This document shows positions 12,106 to 23,792 of a DNA stretch of 64,000 bases, piece after piece. The translations under genes were made by a program, and so were the position numbers. Under the pieces are notes generated by a model. It saw nothing but the letters and a program-made list of their open reading frames with translations. It searched no databases and had not been told where the DNA came from. The DNA is from Cystobasidium ongulense (lineage: Eukaryota; Basidiomycota; Cystobasidiomycetes; Cystobasidiales; Cystobasidiaceae): the NCBI GenBank assembly GCA_022835595.1, contig BQUP01000006.1, positions 62,001 to 126,000 on the forward strand. The letters run 5' to 3'. Numbering within the stretch: position 1 is the stretch's first letter; the number at the start of each line of letters is the position of its first letter.

Positions 12106-12655
12106 TCTTGCTAATCCCAACTATACTTTATTGTAATTGAATTGCAAAGAAGCAAGCTGGTCCAATACTTTGTTCCTATCTTATAAGCTGATCAAAGACC
12201 CGCCGATACTTCCGCACTTTTACAACACATGCATGCAGCAGGTGGTGTTAGCTTGCTTGCTTGGTGATACTGCAGTATTGCTTTCTATTCGCACAGCAAA
12301 CTTCTCACCCAGGTCCACTTGGTCAGGCATTCCTGCAGTCTTGGATCGCACCTCTCGCCACTGTGAGGTTACAGCCATTTGCTGCATTCGATTTCGACTT
12401 CTGTATTACGACTGCTACGGATGACTCTATGGCTACATATTCAGAACGACAGGAGTTGTAACTACTGTGTATTTAGGTATATGATGATACAGAAACTCAA
12501 CCTAGTGTTGATTAACCACGTGTATTCTGGCTGCGCGGATGCTGGGGTATATTATATCAAAGAATGCATGTATTATAGAGCGTACGCCTTTTAAATTATG
12601 GGATGCGTGAGATGTCCCCTTCTTGCGAAAAGGGAAGGGATTAGGTTGACCAGAT
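12106..12655. other. Intergenic region upstream of aldehyde dehydrogenase
   Basis: About 550 bp between the ALDH start and the stop of the next leftward gene. It should hold the ALDH promoter. No conserved coding or RNA signal was seen. Confidence 0.4.
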
Positions 12656-13751
12656 CTAGAAGCGTCTAGGGGGGGCTGTAGTGACAGGCTCTCCAGCACC
12701 AGTAGTATGCATCATAGGTTGACCGCTATGTTGACTATGAGAGTCTTCAGGGTAGGTTGGACCACCAGAGTAAGAAGGACCATTACCCTGTTCCATGGCA
12801 GCGTGCATTTCTTCACGTGTTGGGAAACGGTCGTGTTTTGTGTGAATGGCAGGTAGGAAATCTAGTGTGAAGGATGCGACGAAAAGAATGTAAATGAGTG
12901 CGATAACCCATTCGAGGACCGCTGCGGTATTGTAGTGCTCTTTGGTTTGAGTGACTCCGAAAGCTGTGCAGAAACAAGAGAGGTGTAAGCACACAAGATA
13001 CAGCCGAAACAAGGCACGTCGTTGAAAAGCGGGCACTCACCAATAGCTAGGGCGACTTCAACAAAGATGAAGACGAGCTTGATCCAGAATGAGATTGCTA
13101 GGATGCGGAAATGACGGAAAGCGATTCCTAGACGCTGATATTCGGCGCAAATGAAGATGGCGGCGATAACGTAGCCACCACTGTGTGCATGGTAGAAATA
13201 ACAAACGAGCGTCAGAAGGAGGACGATCTCTGGCAGAATGGCAAGCCAAATGAAAAAGGAAGAAGCGACTCACATGAAAATGGCTAGGAAAGCATCGTGT
13301 AGATGAGGGTGTCGGAGAGTGTCGAAGATTGAAAGTAGAATGAGTCCAGCGGCACCAACGATAGCAAAGATTATAGCGCAGGCCGATAGGAATTTTTGAA
13401 CTTTGGAAGTATTATGAGCCAATCTCCCCTTGTGTCTTAGCCATCTTTCAGAGATAAAGGTAAGGTCGAATACAACGACTGTGACTGCGCTTCCAGCGAT
13501 GAAGAGTGGTTTTAAACCTTGTGCTCCAATGTCACTGATATAGGCAATGTGCTGAGAGGGCTCCATCGAGGCATAGTGTGGCTTTCCCTCGACAAGCCAG
13601 GTGATCATCATGGCGAGGAGTGTGCCTGCGGAATATCCTGTGTTAGGTCATTCCCAACTACATGGCTAGGTATCGTTCTGCTGGACCCACCAAACCAAGT
13701 GCCAGCTGCAAAGAGCGGCAGGAACCAGTAGCCGAGTCCAAAGGTGAACAT
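12656..13751 (-). CDS. Frag1/DRAM/Sfk1 family six-span membrane protein
   Basis: Membrane protein of the Frag1/DRAM/Sfk1 family; relatives act at the plasma membrane in phosphoinositide and lipid organisation (Sfk1), in autophagy (DRAM) or in GPI remodelling (Frag1/PGAP2). The start at 13751 gives MFTFGLGYWFLPLFAAGTWF, the first membrane span. After an intron come ITWLVEG and the family hallmark AYISDIGAQGLKPLFIAGS. Four further hydrophobic segments follow across three more exons, including LSACAIIFAIVGAAGLILLS and WVIALIYILFVASFTLDFLP. The C-terminal 45 or so residues are polar and Gly/Ser/His-rich and face the cytosol or are disordered. The exons join in phase at 13.6, 13.27 and 13.04 kb. 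An alternative upstream start cannot be excluded, but the first span sits where the family places it. Confidence 0.85.
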
Positions 13752-15105
13752 GATGGCGATGTCGTGAACGAGGTTGGTAGGGAGTGAACGGGCACAGGTA
13801 ACAAGCTGAGCACTCTTCCGCGGAGTCCTCTTTCAGCTCAAAGAAAGCGTCACTCTTGAGCCTTTTCCTTCTTCAGCTCGAAATTGACACAGATGGCTGT
13901 GGCGGCGCGGTCGGAGTCGGCGATGAGTCCAGCAGCAGTATCGTAATAGGTAGCCGAGTGAGTGCGAGTATAGTTGTAGGAGTAGCAATAGAATCGTATA
14001 GATCCAACCAGCTTCTCTTCTCAACAGCCAACCGCGTCACATTGCAATGGATTTTCAAATGGCTGGGATGATCGAGAATTATGACTGAGCTTGCTTACAT
14101 GATTACTCGCCGCTACAAAGTGACGTAAGGCTTTGTAGCATAACCCGGCACGTGAATCGAAAAGGGAAAATTCAGAGATCACCAAATAGTGTGGTGTCAT
14201 TCGATAGTCATCCAGCATAACCATCATAAGCAGCCTCAGGTAAGCATTCAGAGGTTGACTTTTATATATTATATGGTGAGTTGACACATTCGTTCAACAG
14301 TCTTTCAATACCTTATTAGCCTTCCCACCTTTGGTTCACTCCAACGCTCGTAATGTGCATTGCCCTAAGCTATTCCAAAAGCATTGCGAAAGAGCTACAA
14401 CGATCCAGCATAAAGAAGGAAAGGATAATCACCGCTAACTGCTACTACTGAAGACTTGTTTCAGACTTGTTTCAGACCCACTAGTGATATCACGATATCA
14501 ACAACAACAGAAAAGACCAATTCAGACGGAGATAGGTTGGGTGGATGAATCACAAAGGGCAATGGGGCCGACTTGGTAGTTGAAACCCGAGTAGTGTGTG
14601 TATACGAATGGGCTAAGGATCTGCTCGCAGCTGCTATGTGAGAGCTGCTAGATAAGAGACCGATGGATAAGAGATCGATGAAGGAGAGACCGATGGATGA
14701 GCAGCTACCAGGAGAGACCGACAATAGATGAGAAACACTGAAAGAGGCGAGACGGATAGGCGAGAAAGCTGCTAGATGAAATCCTGCTTGTTGAGCACGC
14801 TAGAAGACTGACGAAGAGAACTTGCTGAGCATGTTGGCTGGCTAATGAACAGAACTTGCTGGATAAGAGACTGCTTGTCGTGAAGCTGAGAGAGGAGAGA
14901 GACTACTAGACGATAAAGATAGAGATGCCAAAGGAGGAGCTTCTGGATTCGTTCCAATTCTGCTTGATGGGCCTGCTTGCAAAGATAACCTTGCGAGAGG
15001 GCTGGGATATAAAAGCTATAGACCAGTGCAAGCAGCTGAAGGATCCCTCATCTATTGAATTTGAGGAAGCTAACTAGAATTGTAACGGAATCTGTGAGGA
15101 CCATT
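13752..15105. other. Long intergenic region with degenerate direct repeats
   Basis: About 1.35 kb without a supported gene. A direct repeat of CTTGTTTCAGAC lies at about 14455-14478. Imperfect copies of GAGACCGATGGAT and related AGAG-rich words recur between about 14640 and 14780, and GAACTTGCTG words recur near 14815-14870. The rest shows nothing I can interpret. Confidence 0.4.
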
Positions 15106-18100
15106 TTACATAAAGTAAAGTGAATCTTTTAGACTAGCTCCGATTCCCTTGGAGAGTTTAGCTTTTGCCGTATCAAGTTTTTGATTTCTGAGCTGATCCA
15201 TCTGTTCCGCCGATGCAGAACCAACATCTGACATAGCCGAATCGTCATCTCCTACGTGGTGTCTTGCTCGGAAGCATACGTGATGAGCGTAGTATGCCGG
15301 AGCTGCTATCGAAACGCTCCTCGTCGATCTTGCATAGATGTGAGCCAGGTGGAACGCTGTAGCTTGCAGTTGATCAGGTCCTAGTCTCGCTTCATCCAGT
15401 AGCACAGTGTAATGCGTAGCTCGAGAAGTTCCCAGGAGACCAGCATGAGACATGAGGTAGAAGTCGGCATAATAGGGATGGGTGATCTCGTTATCAATAA
15501 CAGTGCCTGCATGGCAATTACCGGACCGATCGGCTTGGCCATCGCCAGCTGGGTACATTTCTGCAGGAAGGACCGAGTGCATGGTCAGTAGTGCTACGCT
15601 AGAATCATATCGGTCCAACCGCACTTACTGATGTGATGTCTCTTGCCACAGATGACATACGTGAGAGCCGGGTTATAATCCTTCTTGAGCTTGTTGCATG
15701 CAATTTTAATGGCCGAAATCTCCCTTCTGCAAACCTCGTCGAATTGGGATTCGGCAACACCATCTCTGAAGAAGAGGATACGGGTGGGAGGCCTGCCAGT
15801 CTTGTTACCAAAGTTTTTGATAAGTTTCCAGGCAATTTCCTCGAGATCCACGATCTTATATGCACAAGCGACGTAAGATGGGAACAACGTCAAAGCAGAG
15901 TAAATGTGTGCTTACAATTTCTTCGCGAGAGTTCTGAGCTCTTGCTTCCGCAACATACTCAATTCCATACTTATCGAATGACGCTACGACACCAGCGATA
16001 GAGGGTAGAAGTGATCCGGGTCCAGGATGCGTGACGCTGGTAAGAAGCATGATTAGCCTGGAGTGTCGACCTGAAGACTCGTGATCAAATAGAAACACGC
16101 ACTCCGCGCCGAAAACGATGGTAGGGCTTTGGTCAAAACCTGGCAGCCAGCCAGCACCGTGACCGACTCTCTGGTTGACACCACCTAGCTTGACATTCAC
16201 CTTTAAAGCGACATTCGACCAGTATTGTCCCTTTGCGTTCCTCATTTTCTGGATGAGCAGGTTCTGTGAAGGAACATTGAACATAGTCTCGCAGGCTGCT
16301 TTAATCAAAGGGTATTGAGGCGACGATTTTGTTGGTATCTGTTCAGATGTATTGATTAGCCTTATGAAGCCCAATACGGTCTACTGACTTGCAAACTTAC
16401 AAAGGTGAGAACGAATTGAGGAGGGTTGGGTGTGCCGTAACCAGCTCGTTTGCCAGCATCGCGAATTGCCCGAGCTACGTCCATGGTATTCCCGACGTGG
16501 AGGATAAGGGGTTGTGGATTCTTAAACACAGGTCCCCATTCTCGACATGCACGCACGAAGTCCATTACCGCTTGTTGTACAGCAGATCTAGGGAACCCAT
16601 CTCGACTTGTGTTGTCGTCCTAGAAAGAGTTGAACAATTTAGCATATTTATCTTCAACGGATGAAGGATAAGACTCACTGCAAATACTACAACGAACCAG
16701 CGATCAACAGAAACCCCAGCTTTGGTAGCCTTTTTTCCTCGTGTGTCCCATTGTCCATCTCTAGCCTTCTGAGACATGGGGCCCCCTCTTCCACTACAGA
16801 AAGCAGGTACGTCAGTATATATTCCTTCAACCGTTGCCGATAGTATTCTCACTCTGCATAAATGACTTCAGGAGCATCGAGAACCCTAGCTTTCGCCGAA
16901 ATCGGTCGCCCCGCCGCCACCTGCATATTCCAGGCTTGGAGGAGGCGATTCTCTTGAGTCAATTGCAGATGGCGGATGCCCTCTCGAAGATATGCTAGAG
17001 CTTCGGGTGGTTTCATTGTCGTGTGTTTCAGCATTTCCGTGACTTGCTCTGGACTGAGCTTGCCGAGAAACTGGGTACCAGGGAGAATCGAAATGCATTC
17101 CAAGGGATACCTGTGGGAAGTTCAAGATGAGCGCCATTATGGAGGTCAAAAGATGGTAAAAAGACTGACCAGGCAATCTTTGTCAATTGAACGCATGGTA
17201 ATTGAGGGTACAAAAGCTTGATTCCATATTTGTTCTCAATGTACGACTGATGAGGATTACACGAGAACAGATTTAGTGTAGTCGTAAGTCGAATGCGAGA
17301 AATAGCCTGCGTACCGCCACATTATCCCTCTTCCCTTCGCTTACGTCGAACATGAAATCCCGCGCCCCCTCGTCCGAGATCTTACGAATCTTACTGTAAA
17401 CGCCAAGTTATGGTATCAGCAGGACTTTGAGCGTACTAAGCGACCATAACACTCACTATTTTGCATTCTTGTCCCGAGAGAAGCGAAGAGCAACTGTCAA
17501 ATTCTTTAGAAACCTCTTCAATAGAATTCGTGGACGTGGCGGCATGCGTGCAACTTCGAGGTCTCGAGGATCCCGCAGCTTCAGGACTTGCAGAAGGACA
17601 TTAATAGAATTACCCGATTGCTTGAAAGCGCCGGCTGCTCTGTCGAAATTCATATAGATTTGCTTAATACCCCTTTGGAGCGAATGGACGTTAATAATCG
17701 TAGAGATCAACAGCTGAGATCCTCAACCTACGGACGAATAGCAGTAAAGTAACCTTGCCATACTTCAAGGCCGGACCCCAACAATTTCGCCTGATCCTTA
17801 GGTGGAACATAAAATGTAGCACCCTGAACAGTTACAGACGTTTAGGAGAACGTCTACTGCTGAAATCAATGATCTACAAACGACTTGCCCGAGAAGGATT
17901 TGCAACTTGTGCGTGATACTTGATGGCCACATTGAGAGCTGAGAGCATTGCACGTCAGTTTGCAGACGAAAAGCAAGTCTCGCAGTGGCACTACTCACCG
18001 TTCAGAGCTTGTTTTAGACTAACGATAGAAAGGTCAGTAAAGAGTACAGAATTATGCTGAAGGCTGCACTCACTTGCCATCCAAAGCGCAGCGACCTTGG

Positions 18101-19216
18101 ACGAGAGTTGCCAGTTCCAGCATATTGATCGTCAGAGCATGCGTGATCTGAAGGTACGGCAGATGTCAAGGGGTCAGGAAGGGGTAAACCCAACTCGGTT
18201 TCTTCTCTCGCTGACCTTGACTTGCACATTCTTGTCTGCTGGCTTGTCGGGCCGAGAAGGTCGCCCGCGTGCTTCACTCTCGTTGAAGGAATGCGTAATG
18301 GGCGGTCCCGGTTTATCGCCAGGTATATAAATGATAGCTTTGCCTGCGGAGAGGTTTTGCATCAGACAGGGTAAATGCCGCGTGGAAGATACTTATACAC
18401 TTACCGTCATAGACAGCTCCGACGCCTTGACCGCCGAATATTTTGTCTGTTGTGATGAGGTAGTTCATTACTAGTCGCTTGTCTTTTACTCTATCATCGG
18501 ACCATGAAACCTGCAGAAGGATAACAACGCATTGTCAGCGATATGAGACATTGCAAAGGAAGGAAGGAAGAGAGTGTTCGGTATGGATGATGGATGATGA
18601 AGGATGAAGGATGGATGAAGGATGAAGGATGGATGAAGGATGAAGGATGAAGACATCAAAGGCAAGAGACGCAGAAAAGGAGACAGATAAAACAAGTATT
18701 CTCGAAAGATGATGGAAGTAGAGAACGATGTAGGAATAAGGACGGACGACGAGGATGAAGAGGGAGACCAGACAGAGGAAAGGAAAGACACGATGGACAA
18801 CCAGGCATGGATCGGTAGGACGCTTACATCATATTGCTGAATCTGCGGACAGGTACAAGTTCAGCAGGCATATGTTAAGAAGAAACGGACATCCTTACAA
18901 CGGTATGGGGTTGACTTGTGACCGTGAAACAGTTCGTTAAGACATTGACTTGTCTTCCCAGGCTGAGGTGGAGCAGGCAGAAGGAAAATTCGGAGTGATA
19001 GAGCCGCAGTAGACATGGATAGCATGCGTAAGAGAGTGAATCAGGGAGTAGAACGGGAATGGACGGGATGAACGGGATGGACGGGATGGACGGGATGGAC
19101 GGGAATGGAGAACGTGTGTATCAATATCAAGCGCTCCGCCACCTTCAAACAAGGCTATGCCAGGACACTCACCGACCGAAGCCATCACCCCAGTCTTTCC
19201 TTTGCAGGATAGACAT
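15106..19216 (-). CDS. Argonaute (RNA-silencing slicer), multi-exon
   Basis: Small-RNA-guided effector of RNA interference. The 5' end was resolved by splice phase: exon 1 (19216-19173) encodes [15 protein letters not shown] and joins exon 2 (from 18962, [20 protein letters not shown]), then a 15-nt exon at 18828-18842 (IQQYD), then [12 protein letters not shown] from 18510. This is the usual N-domain opening of Argonautes. The PAZ region (about 16.85-17.5 kb, [20 protein letters not shown]), linker, MID and PIWI follow. PIWI motifs visible are [16 protein letters not shown] (joined over an intron at 16.04-16.11 kb), [15 protein letters not shown] and [15 protein letters not shown], so the two Asp and the His of the DEDH catalytic tetrad are present; the Glu probably lies in the AQNSREEIV stretch. 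It ends SLYFM at 15106, the common Argonaute terminus. There are about 16 exons. No Dicer or RdRP lies in this window. Confidence 0.95.
18583..18652. repeat. GGATGAA minisatellite inside Argonaute intron 3
   Basis: About ten imperfect copies of a 7-nt unit GGATGAA (with GGATGGATGAA variants) lie inside the 317-nt intron 18511-18827 of the Argonaute gene. The intron is several times longer than the typical 50-70 nt intron here, so repeat growth explains part of its length. Confidence 0.85.
19053..19108. repeat. GGACGGGAT tandem repeat inside Argonaute intron 1
   Basis: About five to six copies of a 9-nt unit (GGACGGGAT, with one AACGGGAT variant) lie inside the 210-nt intron 18963-19172 of the Argonaute gene. 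It is unrelated in unit to the repeat in intron 3, although both contain GGAT. Confidence 0.85.
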
Positions 19217-20614
19217 AGTGTGCACGTTTGAGCACGGATTGAGCGTATGGAGAGGTCTTGTATAGCAGGTGTAGTATACCTCGAGGATATCGCTATCCAA
19301 GAGGGTGGTAAAGGAGGACGTGGTAGGAAGGCTCTTCGACGAGTAAGAAGAAAGCCAACTCGTAAAGATTGAAAACGAGTCGCTTAAATAGTCTCGAGAG
19401 AGAGAGAGAGAGAGTGCTGTTCTGCGTGGGCTTGTTCTCGTAGATTTGAAGTCTAGAAGGGACGTGAATAGTTGATCGAGGCTGGAGGTGCATCACAAAC
19501 CGGCAACAACGATAGAAGGGAAGCAAAGAATGCATGCGAGATGACCAGTGAAGTCGATAGGAGCAATAGACAGGCAAGAGTCGATGAGAAGTGTTGTCAG
19601 CTGTGATGCTTCTGTTCTGTGACGGTTGGCGAGGTAGACTGACCAGCGTCTCCACCAGGCTACAGCCTCGAGGTGGATGGCACGTTCAAATGAGAAGCGT
19701 GCGTCCGATAGAGAGAAAGCACGAGATGATGTACTGAGTGGCTAGAACGACTCTGGATGCTTGACGAGTGGCTGGAGATGCTTGAAGTGCCAGCAGCGTG
19801 CCGAAACGAGTCCGCCAGCTCAGTCGAGATACAGAGGCTGGACGAATAGAACAGAACTAAAGCAGAACTTGAAGCAGAAGCGTGACCAGAAGAAGAGACG
19901 CTCGTAGATGTACCGACTTCTCTCGGAGTGAAGCACTACAGAATCAATGATGGATTGGAATGGAACAGAAGTGGACGACTTCCAAATCCAAAAGACGCTT
20001 TGGTCCAGTCCCGCTGGAGGAAGCGAGCTAAAAGAACTCTTGCAGCAGTAGAGAAGCAAGAGCTGGACATACATGAAGTTCAAGTGTCTAAGAAGCTTAC
20101 TTACTTCTCTTCCAGCACAGTGGATCATTTCGCGACAACATCAATATCTTCGGTGGCGTATAGTGGGTGGTACTCGAGTACAAGGTGATGCAGAAGTCGA
20201 AGCTGTCAATCGGGAAGGATGACTTTCTACGTGCCACATTCGGTACTGTAATTCCTATGTTCCACTTCTATGTAGCCTGGATGCCAACTTCTGCTTCTAC
20301 CGCTCTTTTGCTCGTTTCTCAAGCTGCCCATCTTACTGTACGCTCACAAGCTGGCAGCGGTATCTAATGTCCTTCTACAAATCCGCCTTGTAGCTGGCTA
20401 ACGGATTATTGCGCGTAAAGGAAAGCTTAGGCTATGACCGCATTTTGAGGTGGAATAGCTTTGCGTAGCGTACACATTTGGATGGGACGTGCTCTTTGCA
20501 GAATGAGGTAAAGCTGGAGCAACATATGCCAGGGTATCTTGTGCGAGCGTATCAGCCCTTTTGATCTTGCACCAGATTGTGTCGCCATCGATTCTCCCAC
20601 TGACTTCCTTCAGT
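19217..20614. other. Intergenic region upstream of Argonaute
   Basis: About 1.4 kb between the Argonaute start and the BUD32 stop. It contains a (GA)n tract at about 19397-19414 and a run of unlinked short open frames without conserved features. It should hold the Argonaute promoter and 5' leader. Confidence 0.45.
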
Positions 20615-21714
20615 TTAGCCAACCATGCTTCTTTTACGGCCGCGCAGTCGGACTGGACACAATGAAGCGAAAAGCAATCAGCTAAACGGATCGTATAAGG
20701 TTCGTCTGGTCGACTTACCATCTTTCAGTCTCCTTTCAACTTTTGCCCATTCCTTTTCCCCAACTCTCTTAGCATAAGCCGCCAGAATCTTTTCAATATA
20801 CCTTTCTTCCTTTCTTTCTCTCAGTTCATCTTCAGGATGTGTACTCGCTAGTGCTCTTTCCAGCACATACAAGTCTACAGCTTTATCTTCTACTAATGTA
20901 GAGACGTAGGAAAGTCCAAAATCGATGAGGGCCATCGAAGGCAACGAAGATTCGGAAGAGCGTGTTATAGTTTGAGAGGAATCATTTGCTCTCCGCAAGA
21001 GCATGTTTGATGTTGTGAGATCTCCATGTATCACATCAATGGAATGCATGGCTGCGATAGAGTCGCCTATAGAAGCCATGATTATGTCTGCAAAGCCAGA
21101 GTATAAAGCTCAGTATTGGTTGCATCCCATTGCCACATTTCCGAACAAGCCCACCTTCATTGAGCTGAAGACGTTCGAGGCGAGCTTGCGGAGTCTCTGC
21201 TTCCTCTTCTTTATCATCCATGTCTCCTTCTTCGGGCAGGCCGCCGAGCACTTCTCTCACGCTTCCATGACCATCTATCCAATCCATCAATATGATACCG
21301 TTCCCGACATCAACGCCCTTGACACCGGGTACATCGACTCCTCCTTTCATGCATCTTATCAAGCACTTCACCTCGTGATTCACGCGCTGTTTCGTCAGAG
21401 TCTTGTCGAGAGTTGCATGACGGTACGCTTTTGGAAAGCGATGTTTGAGAAGTAGAGGTCTAGAAGGCTCAGACGAGCCACCCTCAAGTGACGAGTTTTC
21501 GAACAGAGGTTCAATTTTGTATACTTTCTACAGAGCGCAGACAACGGACATTAGCGAAAGAGCAGGCAGCTGTTGCAGTAGGTAGAAGACTTGCAGCTTC
21601 AGCACCTTGCTTGATCAGCGTAGCTCTGCCCGAGTCCTTTAGCAAGGCTAACAGAGGTGAAGCGGCCTTTTTGTTCTGTGCTTCGACGGTCATCTTGCTT
21701 GTGCTGGCTTCCAT
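20615..21714 (-). CDS. BUD32: BUD32/PRPK kinase of the KEOPS complex
   Basis: Small atypical protein kinase/ATPase of the KEOPS complex, which makes the t6A base in tRNAs and acts at telomeres. The start at 21714 gives MEASTSKMT; exon 1 ends LIKQGAEA and joins KVYKIEPL at 21527, giving the Gly-rich-loop motif KQGAEAKVYK of the family. The border at 21594 reads GCAAGT, so this is a GC-AG intron. Next come [12 protein letters not shown], the lid [10 protein letters not shown], the catalytic loop [15 protein letters not shown], the metal motif ALIDFGLSY, and [15 protein letters not shown]. The last intron (GTAAGT near 20720) leads to [12 protein letters not shown] and TAA at 20615-20617, the invariant Bud32 C-terminus. 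An acidic insert ([16 protein letters not shown]) enlarges the N-lobe. Identification is firm. Confidence 0.95.
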
Positions 21715-22265
21715 CTTGATTACTTGATGAAGGCTGACGGCAGTTGTGTGTATGATAGTTTGATCCAGGTGAATAGCGCCAATGCAGTCACGCCCAACTG
21801 CTCGAACAGCGGTGGAAGGCCGGCCGATACACGAGGATGCGAGGTGAATCGAGTCCGAAGGGCGTCTGTGGCTCGTCGAGCGTGCTTGTATGAGATGTCG
21901 TGTACCAATTGGATGCAATGCAAAAGCTGGACCGCCGATCAGCCTGCAGGCTTTCTCCAAGTCAGCCATTCTGCTTCAATTGCCTTTCGACCAAAGTGTC
22001 AGACAGATGGCGTCCATCACCGCGACTCATCCCACACCCTCGTATTGAGGATAATCACGCGCAACAGCCTGAGCCTTGGTAACCTTCTCCCGCCAATCTG
22101 GCGCCTTCAAGAGCCGGCCGCGAGGTCTCGTCTGGACCCTTCGAAGCACCATCATTTGCACGCTCTCCCTCATCACCCAGCTTGTCAAGCCTGAGTGCTC
22201 ATCAATATGAACACTTTACCTATCCCTCGTCCGCCTTGACAAGCTCGTCCTTGAAGACTCACCGC
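21715..22265. promoter_or_regulatory. Divergent intergenic region BUD32-Eos1-like
   Basis: About 550 bp between the BUD32 start and the first ATG of the rightward Eos1-like gene. It must contain both promoters or 5' leaders. No distinct motif was picked out. Confidence 0.4.
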
Positions 22266-23447
22266 ATGAACGCCAGCGGGTCCAACAGCAATAATGGCGT
22301 AAAGTCGCGCGCTCTTCGCGGGCGGCAGCGTTCTATGAGCGAGACAAGCGATACAACAGTCGTCCCAGCTTCCTTTGCAAGAGATGCTAGATCACTCAAA
22401 GATGCTGCATCTCAGAAAATGTCAGCCATTCTGCCTCCAATCCTCCCACACAATGACAAGGTGGCGACAAGCATATCACCTGCAACGTCCGCCTCTTCTT
22501 CCTCGCAAGAGTCGTCCAAGGCTGCCTCTCGAGCCACCTCACAAACCAGACTTCGTCCTACTGGCGAATCCCAGACACTCTCACCGCGAGCTCTTCAAAC
22601 ACTTCTCGTTACCCTTCAGCTTCTATCACTCGTGCCAGCATTCGTAGGCGGAGTATACTGTTTCTACCGTGCTTTACTACCCCAAACACGGCCAACACCT
22701 TTCCAGCATGGTCTGGTAAAGACTCTTGAATGGAACAGAAGGATAGAATGGCTACTTTGCGCAATGTGGGCTGGGCTTAGTGGCAACTACTGTCACTCGA
22801 TGGCTCGCGGCTTAACAAGGCGATGGCTGGTCTACTACCCTCTGCCGGCAGCTATTATACGTCTAGTAAGCTTGCAATAACACGTTCTCCTGTCTCACCT
22901 ATCTAATTTCCATCGCAGGTCTCGCTTCAGGTGATCTGCTGGCCGTTGACAAAGTTCACTGTAGTCAACTTTTTCGGCAAAGACGAACTGCAGTTGCCAG
23001 CGTGGATAGTCTGTGCAGTGACTGCTGCTATCAGTAACACTATACAAATTTGGTACGTCTGACGTCTACCTGCTGGATTAAGTTTAAAGCTGACCCGCTC
23101 TGTTTGGTAGGGTCACTTCAAATCTCCGCTTCCTCCTCGTGTCTGGTGCCTCTTCGCATCCTGCAAGTTGGGCGTCTCGACTTCCAGCAGCTCAGCGACG
23201 CGTTCCGACTCCGCCTTCTTCAGCATCAGCGACCTTCGCCAGTGGCATAGTCGAGCACGCTGTGAATGCGTTACCACCAGATTTCACCCTTCCTCGAGGC
23301 TTGCGGTCAAAGCAAGTAATAAAGCAAACAATCTTGCCCATAGCAACATGCAGTTTCTGTACCCTTCTTTGGGCTTTAGTAGAGGTGTACAGTATGAGAG
23401 GAAGTAAGCTTAATATTCTGTCCGAAGGCTCTAAATTCAGTATCTAG
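22266..23447 (+). CDS. Eos1-like N-glycosylation-linked ER membrane protein
   Basis: Multi-span membrane protein resembling fungal Eos1, an ER protein linked to N-glycosylation and oxidative-stress tolerance. From the ATG at 22266 the first 100 or so residues are Ser/Thr/Pro-rich. Membrane segments follow: LLVTLQLLSLVPAFVGGVYC, WLLCAMWAGLSGNYCHSMAR, then RRWLVYYPLPAAIIRL spliced (22866/22918 region) to VSLQVICWPLTKFTVVNFFG, then LQLPAWIVCAVTAAISNTIQ and IWVTSNLRFLLV over a second intron (near 23055-23110). The last span is KQTILPIATCSFCTLLWALV. The WLV-Y-PP/LP-AAIIRL and LPAWI...IQIWVTSN stretches are what suggested Eos1. The exact start codon is a choice: no earlier in-frame ATG was seen. 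Medium confidence on family. Confidence 0.65.
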
Positions 23448-23792
23448 GAGAGTTCAAGCGGGGTCGAGCAGTCGACGAAGTGCAGTATACAGGGTTCAAG
23501 CAGTAAATGTAGCAGTAAGTATTATACTTTTCACTTATCCACCTTGAATACACGTCTCAGAGGCCGTAGTGGCTGTAGCGATACAAGATGCAACGGACCG
23601 AAGATGCCAGCACTATCGCCTAGCCATGACTCGTTTCGCGGTCGCTGCTGATCGGGCTGGCAACGGCTTTGTTCGAACGGCTTTGTTCTAAAACACCTGT
23701 ATTTCCCGCATGTACCACCTGATATAGTCATCTAGACTGCAATCTCTACACACAAACTTAACTATACTCGCAAGCCCGAAACGCGCAAGACA
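23448..23792. other. Convergent intergenic spacer
   Basis: About 345 bp between the ends of the Eos1-like gene and the P450 gene. Nothing but 3' UTR-like sequence is seen. Confidence 0.4.

Noticed and set aside
19928-20367. Two open frames between Argonaute and BUD32
   Set aside because: They do not join by phase-compatible splice sites into anything recognisable.
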